From an uncultured Bacteroidales bacterium (GTDB lineage: Bacteria; Bacteroidota; Bacteroidia; Bacteroidales; Paludibacteraceae): a stretch of 22,066 bases of DNA. Each line of letters begins with the position of its first letter. Positions within the stretch are counted from its first letter, which is position 1. The stretch spans positions 1 to 22,066 of the forward strand of contig CAKUYO010000035.1 of NCBI GenBank assembly GCA_934716995.1, written 5' to 3'. Below are positions 5,567 through 13,118 of the stretch, one piece after another. The notes beneath the pieces were generated by a model. It did not search any database. It saw only the letters and a list, made by a program, of their open reading frames with translations, and was not told the DNA's origin. A program made the position numbers and the translations under genes.

Positions 5567-7501
5567 TTCCCCTCCTACGGTCAGCCGGTTCTCCACCATG
5601 CGGGAGATATATTGCTGAATGTAGGCTTTGAGATAGGCGAGCATAGTCTGTACCTCGGCGGTCTGCTCCGCTGCGGGCAACAGGTTGTGCTGCAAGAGAC
5701 GGTCACTGCGATAGTCGTACACCGCCGTAAGCGACTGCCCGTCGAACTGCACCAGCAGACTGTCGGACAGGATCTGATACACAGGATTGTTGTAACATAC
5801 CGCATACGGGTGCGGCTTGGTTTGCGTCAGTGCGTCCTCACCGAAAGCAAAATAGGGTTTATCATAACCGAGAAAGGACAATACCGAGGGCATTATATCC
5901 GTCTGGCTGACAGCCGTTTGCGTCCGTATTTCACCCGTTATACAGGGGCGATAGAACGCTATCGGCACCTCGAAAAGCCCTTTGGCATTGGTATATTCGG
6001 GGTGCGTGAGTTGGTTGGTATGGTCGGCAGTCAGTACAAACAGCGTATGGTCGAACCACGGCTGCGTACGGGCATAGGCAAAGAACTCGCGCAAGGCGTG
6101 GTCGGAATAGCCGATACATTGGTGAATAGGCAGCGCCCCCTGCGGGAACACGCCCTCATAACGGGCAGGCACACGGAAAGGATGATGACTTGAAGCCGTA
6201 AAGACCGCCGTCATAAACGGCTCCTGCATACGGCTCATCGTGCGGGCATAGTACTGCAAAAACTCCTCGTCCCATATCGCCCACGTACCGTCGAAAGCCT
6301 CCTCGCCGTCGTACTCGTCCATACCATAATAGGCGCCGAACCCCGCCGAGCGGGCATACGCCTGAAAGCCCATACTGCCGTTGGGTGCACCGTGAAAGAA
6401 CGCCGTAGTATAGCCCTTCCGCCCGAGGCAGTCCGCCAGCGACGACACCGCATTGGTGGAATAGGGCGTAACGATATACGGCTCTATCAACATCGGTATA
6501 GAGGACAGCACCGAGGGCATGGCGTCTATCGACTTGCGCCCGGAGGCAAACGAATACCGGTAGGTTATGCTCTGCGAGAGCAGCGAGTCCAGAAACGGGG
6601 TATAACCCGCATAAGTACCGCCGTCAAGGTCATGGTTGTAAAAACCGATATACTCTTTGGAGAACGATTCCAGTATCAGCACGACCACATTGAGCGGCTG
6701 CGCCTGTGCCGTGGTATCCGCCCTGTGTACGGGCGTCATCACGTTTCCGAGTACCTCGTCCGCGTAGTAATGAGGATTGACGTAGGTCTCGTTCTCAAGC
6801 GATTTCATCAGCGAGAACGGCGTATTCAATATAATAGCCGTCTCCTGCGGGGTGTTGGTGTACTGCAGGGCGTTGGAGATGGTGATCGGACGGGTGTAAC
6901 TGCCGAAACCGCCCCGGATACCGATCACACAAAAATATGCCGAGACCAGCAAAATAGCGGTTTCCCTGCTGTAATACCACCCTCTGCGTCCCTCCTCGAT
7001 ATACGCTTTGCGCTGCGAGAGCCCGATGAGCAACGCCAGCATAGCTATGGCAAACAGCGTTACATACCAATACTGCGCCACGGCTTGGAAGAAGATTGAA
7101 GCGAGGTTGCTGTCGTGTTGGAACTCCGAGAAGAACGTGCAGGTGGTGCGGCGGTCGGTGAACCGCACATAGACCATATCCGCACAGTTCACGGCGATAC
7201 CGATGGCGTTGGGCACCCAATAGAACCATTGCGCCGTGCGCTGATAATGCCGGTTGTTGCGCCAGCGGGCGGGCAACGGCAGGAGCATCAGCAGGATATA
7301 GACCGAATTGAGGTACAGCACCGCCGTGAGGTCGAACCGCACACCGCCGCGGAGCATCTCCCACAGGTGCGCCGCCGACACAGCGGGGTACATATCGGTA
7401 TTGACGGCATAGAAAAACCACCGCGACAGCGAATAAATCGCCATCACAAGCAGCAGGTTACACGCTGCCACCACCCACGGATGTTTCCAAAACCGAGCCA
7501 T
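5558..7501 (-). CDS. LtaS-like sulfatase-fold membrane transferase/hydrolase
   Basis: A 647-residue inner-membrane protein with about five transmembrane segments in the first 200 residues and a C-terminal alkaline phosphatase/sulfatase-superfamily domain (about 270-600) facing the periplasm. Visible active-site elements are the metal-binding E278 (VVVLILESFSKE), the nucleophile region FASGRKSIDAMPS with S324 where LtaS has threonine, the HH pair at about 439-440, and TADHTN with D493/H494. This is the architecture of LTA-synthase-like and phosphoglycerol/phosphoethanolamine transferases. A Bacteroidales cell has no lipoteichoic acid, so the substrate is probably an envelope phospholipid headgroup transferred to a glycan or lipid, but this cannot be read from sequence. 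It stands alone between repeat-rich gaps. Confidence 0.85.
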   Translation of the reverse strand: MARFWKHPWVVAACNLLLVMAIYSLSRWFFYAVNTDMYPAVSAAHLWEMLRGGVRFDLTAVLYLNSVYILLMLLPLPARWRNNRHYQRTAQWFYWVPNAIGIAVNCADMVYVRFTDRRTTCTFFSEFQHDSNLASIFFQAVAQYWYVTLFAIAMLALLIGLSQRKAYIEEGRRGWYYSRETAILLVSAYFCVIGIRGGFGSYTRPITISNALQYTNTPQETAIILNTPFSLMKSLENETYVNPHYYADEVLGNVMTPVHRADTTAQAQPLNVVVLILESFSKEYIGFYNHDLDGGTYAGYTPFLDSLLSQSITYRYSFASGRKSIDAMPSVLSSIPMLIEPYIVTPYSTNAVSSLADCLGRKGYTTAFFHGAPNGSMGFQAYARSAGFGAYYGMDEYDGEEAFDGTWAIWDEEFLQYYARTMSRMQEPFMTAVFTASSHHPFRVPARYEGVFPQGALPIHQCIGYSDHALREFFAYARTQPWFDHTLFVLTADHTNQLTHPEYTNAKGLFEVPIAFYRPCITGEIRTQTAVSQTDIMPSVLSFLGYDKPYFAFGEDALTQTKPHPYAVCYNNPVYQILSDSLLVQFDGQSLTAVYDYRSDRLLQHNLLPAAEQTAEVQTMLAYLKAYIQQYISRMVENRLTVGGEER

Positions 7502-7508
7502 ATTCAGA

Positions 7509-7630
7509 ACGTTAATTGGCGTGTAATTAGACGTTAATTATTTTATAAGGAACATATAATTAACCATATAATAAAGCCATTAATTTTTCATTACTGAGAT
7601 TAATGGTCAATTTATGGATAATCATATGTT
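7509..7630. repeat. Three consecutive triple 11-nt arrays filling the pth-sulfatase gap
   Basis: At 7509-7541: acgttaattgg, cgtgtaattag, acgttaattat. At 7552-7584: acatataatta, accatataata, aagccattaat. At 7598-7630: gattaatggtc, aatttatggat, aatcatatgtt. Nearly the whole gap between the two genes is therefore 11-nt phased. The first two arrays are a copy of 4262-4337 (same orientation). Confidence 0.85.
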
Positions 7631-7647
7631 TATTTCCCTTATTTCCC

Positions 7648-8211
7648 TTATTTCCCGTTATAGAGGTTCATGGTGCGGTCGATACCTTGCAGGCAGAAGC
7701 AAGGAATGATGTCGCAGACCACTTTCATACGGTCGGGCATCTGCTGTTCTTCCTCGTCTGTCCACTTGCCCAGCACAAAGTTGCACTGTGCACCGCGGCT
7801 GAAGTTGTTGCCTATACCGAACCGCACCCGCGCATAGTTCTCCGTTCCGAGGACCGACTGGATATTGCCCAGACCGTTATGCCCGCCGTTGGAGCCCTGC
7901 TTGCGAATACGGATAGAACCGAAAGGCAGGTTCAGGTCGTCCACCAGCACGAGCATATTCTCCACGGGTATCTTTTCCTGCCCGAGCCAGTAGCGCACGG
8001 CATTCCCGCTCAGGTTCATATACGTAGAGGGCTTAAGCAGCACCATCTCCGCATTCTTCACACGGCATTTCGCCACCATTCCGTAGCGTTTGTCCTCCCA
8101 CGCGGCATTCACCGTATCGGCAAAGGCATCAATCATACGGAAACCTATATTGTGGCGCGTCCCCGCGTATTCATCGCCTATATTGCCCAACCCGACAATC
8201 AAGTATTTCAT
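7648..8211 (-). CDS. pth: Peptidyl-tRNA hydrolase
   Basis: A 187-residue cytoplasmic enzyme that releases tRNA from peptidyl-tRNA dropped by ribosomes. The N-terminal signature LIVGLGNIGDEYAGTRHNIGF contains the conserved N10 and catalytic H20; KPSTYMNLSG, VDDLNLPFG with the catalytic aspartate, and GSNGGHNGL follow in order. Length is normal. The start at 8211 is chosen because homologues begin right before K-Y-L-I-V-G-L-G-N; the 25 extra residues of the longer frame come from the tandem 16-nt repeat in the leader. It precedes the sulfatase-fold gene in the same direction and follows rplY, a neighbour pair (rplY-pth) often seen in bacteria. Confidence 0.95.
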   Translation of the reverse strand: MKYLIVGLGNIGDEYAGTRHNIGFRMIDAFADTVNAAWEDKRYGMVAKCRVKNAEMVLLKPSTYMNLSGNAVRYWLGQEKIPVENMLVLVDDLNLPFGSIRIRKQGSNGGHNGLGNIQSVLGTENYARVRFGIGNNFSRGAQCNFVLGKWTDEEEQQMPDRMKVVCDIIPCFCLQGIDRTMNLYNGK

Positions 8212-8217
8212 TATTGA

Positions 8218-8249
8218 ATGTGTAAATTTGTAAGTGTGTAAATTTGTAA
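8218..8249. repeat. Tandem 16-bp duplication in the pth leader
   Basis: Two adjacent 16-mers, atgtgtaaatttgtaa and gtgtgtaaatttgtaa, differ at one position. They lie 7-38 nt upstream of the pth start codon, within the presumed 5' untranslated region. Confidence 0.8.
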
Positions 8250-8284
8250 ATTCCCACCCGATAAACGAATTAACCAACCACAAC

Positions 8285-8361
8285 AATTAATGGCTTAATT
8301 ATATGGTTAATTATATGTTTTCAAAAAGAATTAACGACTAATTACACGATAATTAACGTCG
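8285..8361. repeat. Inverted copy of the phased repeat block: triple 12-mers then triple 11-mers
   Basis: At 8285-8320: aattaatggctt, aattatatggtt, aattatatgttt (12 nt each). At 8329-8361: aattaacgact, aattacacgat, aattaacgtcg (11 nt each). Order and content are the reverse complement of the 4262-4337 and 7509-7584 blocks. It lies between the rplY terminator and pth. Confidence 0.85.
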
Positions 8362-8372
8362 TTATTAAAGCA

Positions 8373-8407
8373 AAAAGAGCGGAAAAGCCACTGCTCTCCG
8401 CTCTTTT
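8373..8407 (-). terminator. Rho-independent terminator of rplY
   Basis: An 11-bp stem, aaaagagcgga with tccgctctttt, and a 13-nt loop, 20 nt past the rplY stop. On the minus strand the 3' arm ends in a U-rich run (tctttttgctttaa). Confidence 0.85.
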
Positions 8408-8427
8408 GTGTGTCCGTTCCGTCCGGA

Positions 8428-8991
8428 TTATTGTGCTGCAGCAGCGCTCTGACGAGTTGCTTTCACCTCTGCAACGCAAGCATCTTTCGGGTTCATCATT
8501 GTCAGACCCTCGATGTGCACATCGCCTACGGCAATCTTCTTGCCCAAGCCCAACTCGGTAACGTCGATAACCACGCGGTCGGGGAACCGGGTATAGATAC
8601 CGTTCACCTTCATCTTGCGCATATTCAGCGCCAGTTTACCACCGGCTTTCACACCTGCTGCGTGACCGGTCAGTTGGATAGGGATCTCAACGGTTACAGG
8701 CTTATTCTCATCTACAGCGAGGAAATCAATGTGCATTACATTGCCGCTCAGCGGGTGGAACTGCATCTCTTTTACCACAGCGGTGCGTTTTACATCACCT
8801 ACGGTGAGCAGTACGATCAATGTGTCAGGCGTGTAGATCAACTGACGAACATCAGCAGCAGCCACGGTAAAAGTCAGGTTTTCGCCTACGCCATAGATGT
8901 TGCAAGGAACGAGGTTTTCTGCGCGAAGCGCCTTAGCGGCTTTCTTACCGAACTCCGAACGGGGAGTACCGGTCAATTCAAACGTTTTCAT
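8428..8991 (-). CDS. rplY: Ribosomal protein L25 / general stress protein Ctc
   Basis: A 187-residue 5S-rRNA-binding protein of the large subunit. The N-terminal L25 domain (about 1-95) starts MKTFELTGTPRSEFGKKAAK and contains LRAENLVPCNIYG; the C-terminal Ctc beta domain (about 100-180) contains VTVEIPIQLTGHAAGVKAGG. The two-domain length fits the long TL5/Ctc type rather than the short E. coli L25. It has a strong terminator at 8373-8407. It lies downstream of tRNA-Gln but a terminator at 9099-9122 separates them, so it likely has its own promoter in 8992-9098, which I could not identify. Confidence 0.95.
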   Translation of the reverse strand: MKTFELTGTPRSEFGKKAAKALRAENLVPCNIYGVGENLTFTVAAADVRQLIYTPDTLIVLLTVGDVKRTAVVKEMQFHPLSGNVMHIDFLAVDENKPVTVEIPIQLTGHAAGVKAGGKLALNMRKMKVNGIYTRFPDRVVIDVTELGLGKKIAVGDVHIEGLTMMNPKDACVAEVKATRQSAAAAQ

Positions 8992-9098
8992 TGTGTTTTG
9001 TTTGTGTTACTCAATATGGGGCAGTAGGATTACATACGGCTTGCGCGATATGTCTTGTGAGGCTGCCCGTATCCCATCACACTTGCCCTTGCGGGCTT

Positions 9099-9122
9099 AA
9101 AAAAAGAGCCTTGCGGGCTCTT
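9099..9122 (-). terminator. Terminator of tRNA-Gln
   Basis: Minus-strand hairpin aagagcc-cgcaa-ggctctt followed by a run of seven T (9099-9105), about 10 nt past the tRNA 3' end. A second small stem, gccc-ttgc-gggc, lies at about 9085-9096. Confidence 0.8.
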
Positions 9123-9129
9123 CCTCTTG

Positions 9130-9201
9130 TTGTCCAACCCGGAATCGAACCAGGATCTTCAGAACCAAAATCTGACGTAATAGCCTTTATACCATTGGAC
9201 A
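9130..9201 (-). tRNA. tRNA-Gln (anticodon TTG)
   Basis: The acceptor stem pairs tgtccaa with ttggaca; the anticodon arm is caga-ttttggt-tctg, giving anticodon TTG; the T-arm reads cctgg-ttcgatt-ccggg. The discriminator base is A and no CCA is encoded. A matching promoter and terminator flank it. tRNA genes are common insertion targets, and an accessory-looking gene cluster begins about 500 nt away. Confidence 0.95.
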
Positions 9202-9260
9202 CCGTCATCATCGAAATCCGCTTGCGGCATATAGAAGACCACATTCCGCAAAAGCGACTG

Positions 9261-9292
9261 CAAAAGTACTGCTTTTTTTTGGACTATGCAAA
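9261..9292 (-). promoter_or_regulatory. Promoter of tRNA-Gln
   Basis: On the minus strand, TTTG (9289-9292), a 20-nt spacer and TACTTTTG (9261-9268) match the Bacteroidetes -33/-7 consensus. Transcription would start near 9254, about 50 nt before the mature tRNA. Confidence 0.75.
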
Positions 9293-9334
9293 TATCCGCT
9301 GCATTTTTCTGCTTTTTCTGTCATAGCAAAGTAG

Positions 9335-9520
9335 AAAAGTCTGTTAGCGGCTGACCGTGGCGCGTGCGACAGGGCTCCCGCGAGCAACACGGAGTGGGAT
9401 GTCGGTTGCACACAATGGTATTGTGCGCCGCTATCAGCCGAGTGAAGGGCTCATTCTATCGGGATTGGGCGTTTACCTATGAGTTGGCACCAATGTCTCC
9501 TATGCCACAAGCGGCAAGAA
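9335..9520. other. GC-rich, hairpin-forming intergenic segment
   Basis: The gap 9202-9717 has no convincing gene. Its central part is clearly more GC-rich than its flanks and can fold: cggctga (about 9348) pairs with tcagccg (about 9435), cgaca with tgtcg inside it, and cacaat-ggt-attgtg forms a local hairpin near 9411-9425. No promoter of the TANNTTTG type is seen on either strand, so transcription is uncertain. A further hairpin, gcagtg/cactgc at 9614-9632, may end the 9718-11508 transcript. Confidence 0.35.
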
Positions 9521-9536
9521 AAATAAACAAAAGATG

Positions 9537-9568
9537 TCCTACGCACCTGCTACGCGGTGCGAGAGAAA
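9537..9568. repeat. Left copy of a 32-bp perfect inverted repeat
   Basis: This sequence, starting tcctacgc and ending gagagaaa, is the exact reverse complement of 21263-21294. Each copy contains its own hairpin (cgcacc with ggtgcg, 8-nt loop) and is followed on the inner side by a similar purine-rich stretch, so homology extends imperfectly to about 50 bp. Confidence 0.9.
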
Positions 9569-9717
9569 TGAAAGAAATAAAGAAAATAAAAAACAAAACC
9601 GCAAAACTGTCTTGCAGTGCAACATACACTGCGCTTTTAGATAAATATATTTTAAGTTATTCAAATAAGCAACAGGGCTATTACTATTGCGCTATTTTGT
9701 TACACTCGCAACTCTAT

Positions 9718-11508
9718 TCATTTAAGATGGAAACCTTTTCCAAAAGTATCTCTTTCATACTCAACCCCATCATCGGTAGTAAATTCAGTCTTCGACCAAT
9801 TGAATGTTCCCGATATTTTATTACCGTCCTGATCCACCATCTCTTCTTCTCCATCTTCTTCATTTTGAGGGACAGGTTGCTTCTCCTGCTTGCTTTCAGG
9901 AGGAGTTTCAAATAAACCTTTAGCCATCCCTTTTCCCATTACAAACGGCAATTTCATTCCTAACTTTCTCAATTCACTACCAAACACTGAACGTTTGGAA
10001 CGTTCAGGGGCGCAACCACAATTAGCGCAATGCAAACCTTTTTCTTCGTCTGTGGATAATATGCCCCAACAACGCGGACAAGATTCTGACACCAAAGAAC
10101 CTATAGGAGAAAGCAAGAACCATGCACCGACAAAACAGAGATAAAGAATACACGTTAAAATTCCCTTGAAACTTGCAAAATCAGGTACAATCTCCATCCA
10201 ACAGGTGCGAATATAGAAGAACAGCAATATGGTCACAAACATTTCTGTAGCGAAATTCCCCACCACACGCAGACGAGGTATAGTACAAAGCATACGCAAA
10301 GCCAAACTTAACAATCCGGTTGTTACCCACGTATAGAACAATAAAAACAATACGCTATATTGGTCTGTACTATCTGCGAACCATTTGCCGTTCAACCAAT
10401 CATAAGGTGCCACCAATAGGTGTCCGAGATCCATATCATCGCCTAACATATAAACCAACAAGGCATACCCCAGCATAATTACCACAGATACAGTTTCGCC
10501 TATATAGTTACAAATTGTCAAGCCTGTCGTTGCTTTCTTTCCTCCGTGCATCGGTATAGCGCATGGTATAGATGATGAAATATGCAATGTGGTATCTACT
10601 GGAAGACTCTTATCAAAACTTCTAGTGTAAAAACGCAAATTCCGTAAGCCGTTCAGCACAAAAAGCATCGGAAAAACAGGTAGCAGAATAACGCAGGTAC
10701 AATTCTGCAACAGGGGCGATATTGCAGCAACGGGAATGAGCAATATACACCCTACAAGCACATTGACTGCCACCAATATCAGTCCTTTCTTAACAGTCTC
10801 ATCCTTTGCAAAGAAACGGGACGGACAGAAAATACCGCCTAACCAATTCGGTTTACCGAAAAGGATTATTAGCAATACAAATAATATAGGCGAAACTATC
10901 CAACCTGTTATATCCTTTATTTTCGTTACTTTTTCATTATGATACCATTGTCGTAATTCAGCATTCGTCTCATAGCAGAAATCTTTCCAAGATATAACTT
11001 CACCCTTCCATACAACACTATACCATTCTGGCCAAATCTCCCTACAATTAGTTTGTATATTCGGGTTGGCAAAGTTGATATATCGTGGGGCTACACAATT
11101 GTATCTTCCCCATTGATCATTGAAAAACTCCACTCCCGTACCCAAATACAGCGAATCAATCTTTGCGCCTGCATCCAAGGCATAGGTGCCGATACTGCGG
11201 ACGCTGTCTATCCGCAGAGTAGTTACTTCTAACGGACAAAAAGCATATGAATCAATACTGTCCACCACATAAGAACGCCCTCTATTGTACACTAAATGAG
11301 GTATTACCAAAATGTCTTTCGGAGACTTTTGGACTTTTTTTAGAGTAACGAGTTCCGTATGTACAGAATCTATCTCATACTGAATTCCTTTATATGTGAA
11401 TTGCTTTGCCGAATTCTGCGCATACAAGTAACAACTCAACTGCGAAAAAATAATAATGAGGGTTAGTAGAATTTTCTTATAACTCATTAAGGGAGTAAAA
11501 AGTTTCAT
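9718..11508 (-). CDS. Membrane protein: LRR-like N-terminus, about seven TM segments, zinc ribbon, conserved tail
   Basis: A 596-residue protein. A signal-like segment (about 12-31, ending YAQ) precedes a periplasmic part (about 35-190) that resembles one or two BspA-type leucine-rich repeats (VVDSIDSYAF, VRSIGTYAL). About seven hydrophobic spans follow (roughly 203-218, 242-263, 268-287, 338-355, 384-406, 421-437, 450-472). Then comes a zinc ribbon, C477-P-R-C480 with C494-A-N-C497, a charged linker, and a C-terminal tail (557-596) shared with the 19071-20228 protein. Starts at 11508 or 11487 (M8) are both possible. It lies 39 nt after the beta-helix gene and is probably co-transcribed with it. 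Function unknown; a membrane-anchored sensor or envelope assembly factor is conceivable. Confidence 0.75.
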   Translation of the reverse strand: MKLFTPLMSYKKILLTLIIIFSQLSCYLYAQNSAKQFTYKGIQYEIDSVHTELVTLKKVQKSPKDILVIPHLVYNRGRSYVVDSIDSYAFCPLEVTTLRIDSVRSIGTYALDAGAKIDSLYLGTGVEFFNDQWGRYNCVAPRYINFANPNIQTNCREIWPEWYSVVWKGEVISWKDFCYETNAELRQWYHNEKVTKIKDITGWIVSPILFVLLIILFGKPNWLGGIFCPSRFFAKDETVKKGLILVAVNVLVGCILLIPVAAISPLLQNCTCVILLPVFPMLFVLNGLRNLRFYTRSFDKSLPVDTTLHISSSIPCAIPMHGGKKATTGLTICNYIGETVSVVIMLGYALLVYMLGDDMDLGHLLVAPYDWLNGKWFADSTDQYSVLFLLFYTWVTTGLLSLALRMLCTIPRLRVVGNFATEMFVTILLFFYIRTCWMEIVPDFASFKGILTCILYLCFVGAWFLLSPIGSLVSESCPRCWGILSTDEEKGLHCANCGCAPERSKRSVFGSELRKLGMKLPFVMGKGMAKGLFETPPESKQEKQPVPQNEEDGEEEMVDQDGNKISGTFNWSKTEFTTDDGVEYERDTFGKGFHLK

Positions 11509-11547
11509 TATAGATGTTACATTTAACGGTTAGTATGCCTATATCTT

Positions 11548-12930
11548 TTATTCAGCCACGTTAGCATAGGCACCCATATTGAGCGGGGCGGAGGGGGTGC
11601 CGTCCAAGAGGGCGGAACGGTCGATTTCGAGATAAGGGGTGTATTTCTCGGGAATGAGTTGCCCCGTACCTATACAAGCCGAACCGGCGGTAAGACGGAA
11701 ATCCTGCTGCAAGACCTGTTTCTGTTTCTCTTTGTCGTTCACCACGGCTCCGACGATAGCCGCCACTTTCCTGAAGCGCGGGCAGGGTTTGGCAGGGTCG
11801 ATATTCTTTGCCGAGAGATCGATCACGCCGTTTATCTCGTCCAGTTCCGGCACGAGCGTGCCGCCCTCGATGGCACAGCCGTGGGCTTTGAGGTTGGCGT
11901 CCTGCATATTCACCGCCGTATTCCGCCCCTGCGTGCGGTTGTTCCAGATGATACTGCCGGCTATATACAGGTCGGCGTTGTTGTACTGCATATCCACGCC
12001 CGCATAGCCGCTTGTGGAAAGATTGTTGGCAATGACGCACGACTCGATATAGCACTTGGTGTTGGTCAGCACACCCGCACCGCGGGTGGCGGTGTTGTTG
12101 TATATGAGGCAACCGTGCAGGATATTGCGGTCGCCGCCCGTGATGACCACCCCGCCGCCATCGGCATAGCGGTCGCGCGGGTAGTTGTTGCGAATGATAC
12201 ATTGGTAGAGGCGGCAGTCCTCCATCCATATACCGCACGTGCCGTTGGTCTCCACGGTGCAGCCGGTCAGGGTGCAGTTGTTGGCAGAGATACCGTACTG
12301 GTCGTTGCCGCTGACAACCACCCTGCGGAGTTCGCACTCGCCGTAGGTTTTGATACCCGAGTTGCAGCCGCTGACGCTGCAGTTTTCCAACGTAACGCGC
12401 GGCACATCCATATCTATCCCCCACTCGCCTGTTTTGTAGCCTATGACGCTGCAGTTGCGGATGATAGTTCCCGCAGAATGGATACTGATACCGCCGCTTG
12501 CCATACTGATGTCGGAGTCGTAGTCAAACGGTTTGTCCGCCCCGCCGCGCACCACGGCAAAGCCGTCCACCACGATATTGCGCTTGGAATAAGCGACATA
12601 GATACCGCACGGCTGGTTCATAATCTGTATGCGCGAGAGGTTTGTTTTGACGGATTGTTCGTCGGTGGCGGGGTCAATACTGCCTATCAGGCGTATGTCC
12701 GAGCCCATAATCTTCACCATCTCAGGGTACTTGCCGCCTGCTACGCGCACCTCGCCGCGCCCGAAAGCCGCTACGGCACTGACGGCACGCTGGATACTGC
12801 CCATGGCATCCTCCCACGAGGTGCCTTTGCCCGTACCGCCCTCGCGCACATAGCGCACTATACCCTGCTCCTGTGCCTGTATGCCCAGAGCACAAAATAC
12901 TGCAAAAAGAAATAAGTTGATTCGTTTCAT
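11548..12930 (-). CDS. Secreted right-handed beta-helix protein
   Basis: A 460-residue secreted protein. A signal peptide (MKRINLFLFAVFCALGIQAQ) is followed by YVREGGTGKGTSWEDAMGSI, the usual opening of pectate-lyase-like beta-helix proteins in this phylum. From about 60 to 330 the sequence shows beta-helix coils (for example IIRNCSVIGY, LENCSVSGCNSGI, LTGCTVETNGTCGI, IESCVIANN). The end (LNMGAYANVAE) resembles the typical closing D-I/M-G-A-Y-E motif of the family. Many cysteines sit in the asparagine-ladder positions. No lyase catalytic residues are evident, so it may bind rather than cut glycans. No type IX sorting domain is seen. Confidence 0.85.
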   Translation of the reverse strand: MKRINLFLFAVFCALGIQAQEQGIVRYVREGGTGKGTSWEDAMGSIQRAVSAVAAFGRGEVRVAGGKYPEMVKIMGSDIRLIGSIDPATDEQSVKTNLSRIQIMNQPCGIYVAYSKRNIVVDGFAVVRGGADKPFDYDSDISMASGGISIHSAGTIIRNCSVIGYKTGEWGIDMDVPRVTLENCSVSGCNSGIKTYGECELRRVVVSGNDQYGISANNCTLTGCTVETNGTCGIWMEDCRLYQCIIRNNYPRDRYADGGGVVITGGDRNILHGCLIYNNTATRGAGVLTNTKCYIESCVIANNLSTSGYAGVDMQYNNADLYIAGSIIWNNRTQGRNTAVNMQDANLKAHGCAIEGGTLVPELDEINGVIDLSAKNIDPAKPCPRFRKVAAIVGAVVNDKEKQKQVLQQDFRLTAGSACIGTGQLIPEKYTPYLEIDRSALLDGTPSAPLNMGAYANVAE

Positions 12931-13118
12931 ATTACTACTCTGTGTTTATGATTTGCTACGCAAATGTTAATGGCTTTGCGTAAGTGGTTTGCTACGCCCA
13001 CGTTTGTGGCTGCACGTTAGCCGTATATGCATTTTTTTGCATAAAGTCAGCACGCACCACAAACAGCCCAACAGGAATTAATGGTCAATTAACGGCAATT
13101 AACGGAGACTTTTTCCCA
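12931..13118. other. Intergenic region with nested hairpins and a phased repeat
   Basis: No gene. An outer stem gtttgtgg/ccacaaac (13002-13009 with 13057-13064) encloses an inner hairpin tatgca-tttttt-tgcata (13026-13043). A palindrome atttgc-tac-gcaaat lies at 12951-12965, and tttgctacgc recurs near 12988. At 13076-13107 stands a phased triple: aattaatggtc, aattaacggc, aattaacggag, just past the stop of the BspA-like gene. The hairpin may end or attenuate transcription between the BspA-like and beta-helix genes. Confidence 0.55.

Noticed and set aside
9364..9915. 183-aa plus-strand frame
   Set aside because: Covers the GC-rich foldable gap, the 32-bp repeat and the antisense of the 9718-11508 gene; no domain or signal.
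11659..12915. 418-aa plus-strand open frame
   Set aside because: Antisense to the beta-helix gene, which has a signal peptide and clear family features; the plus frame has no recognisable domain and shows the shadow composition of its opposite strand.
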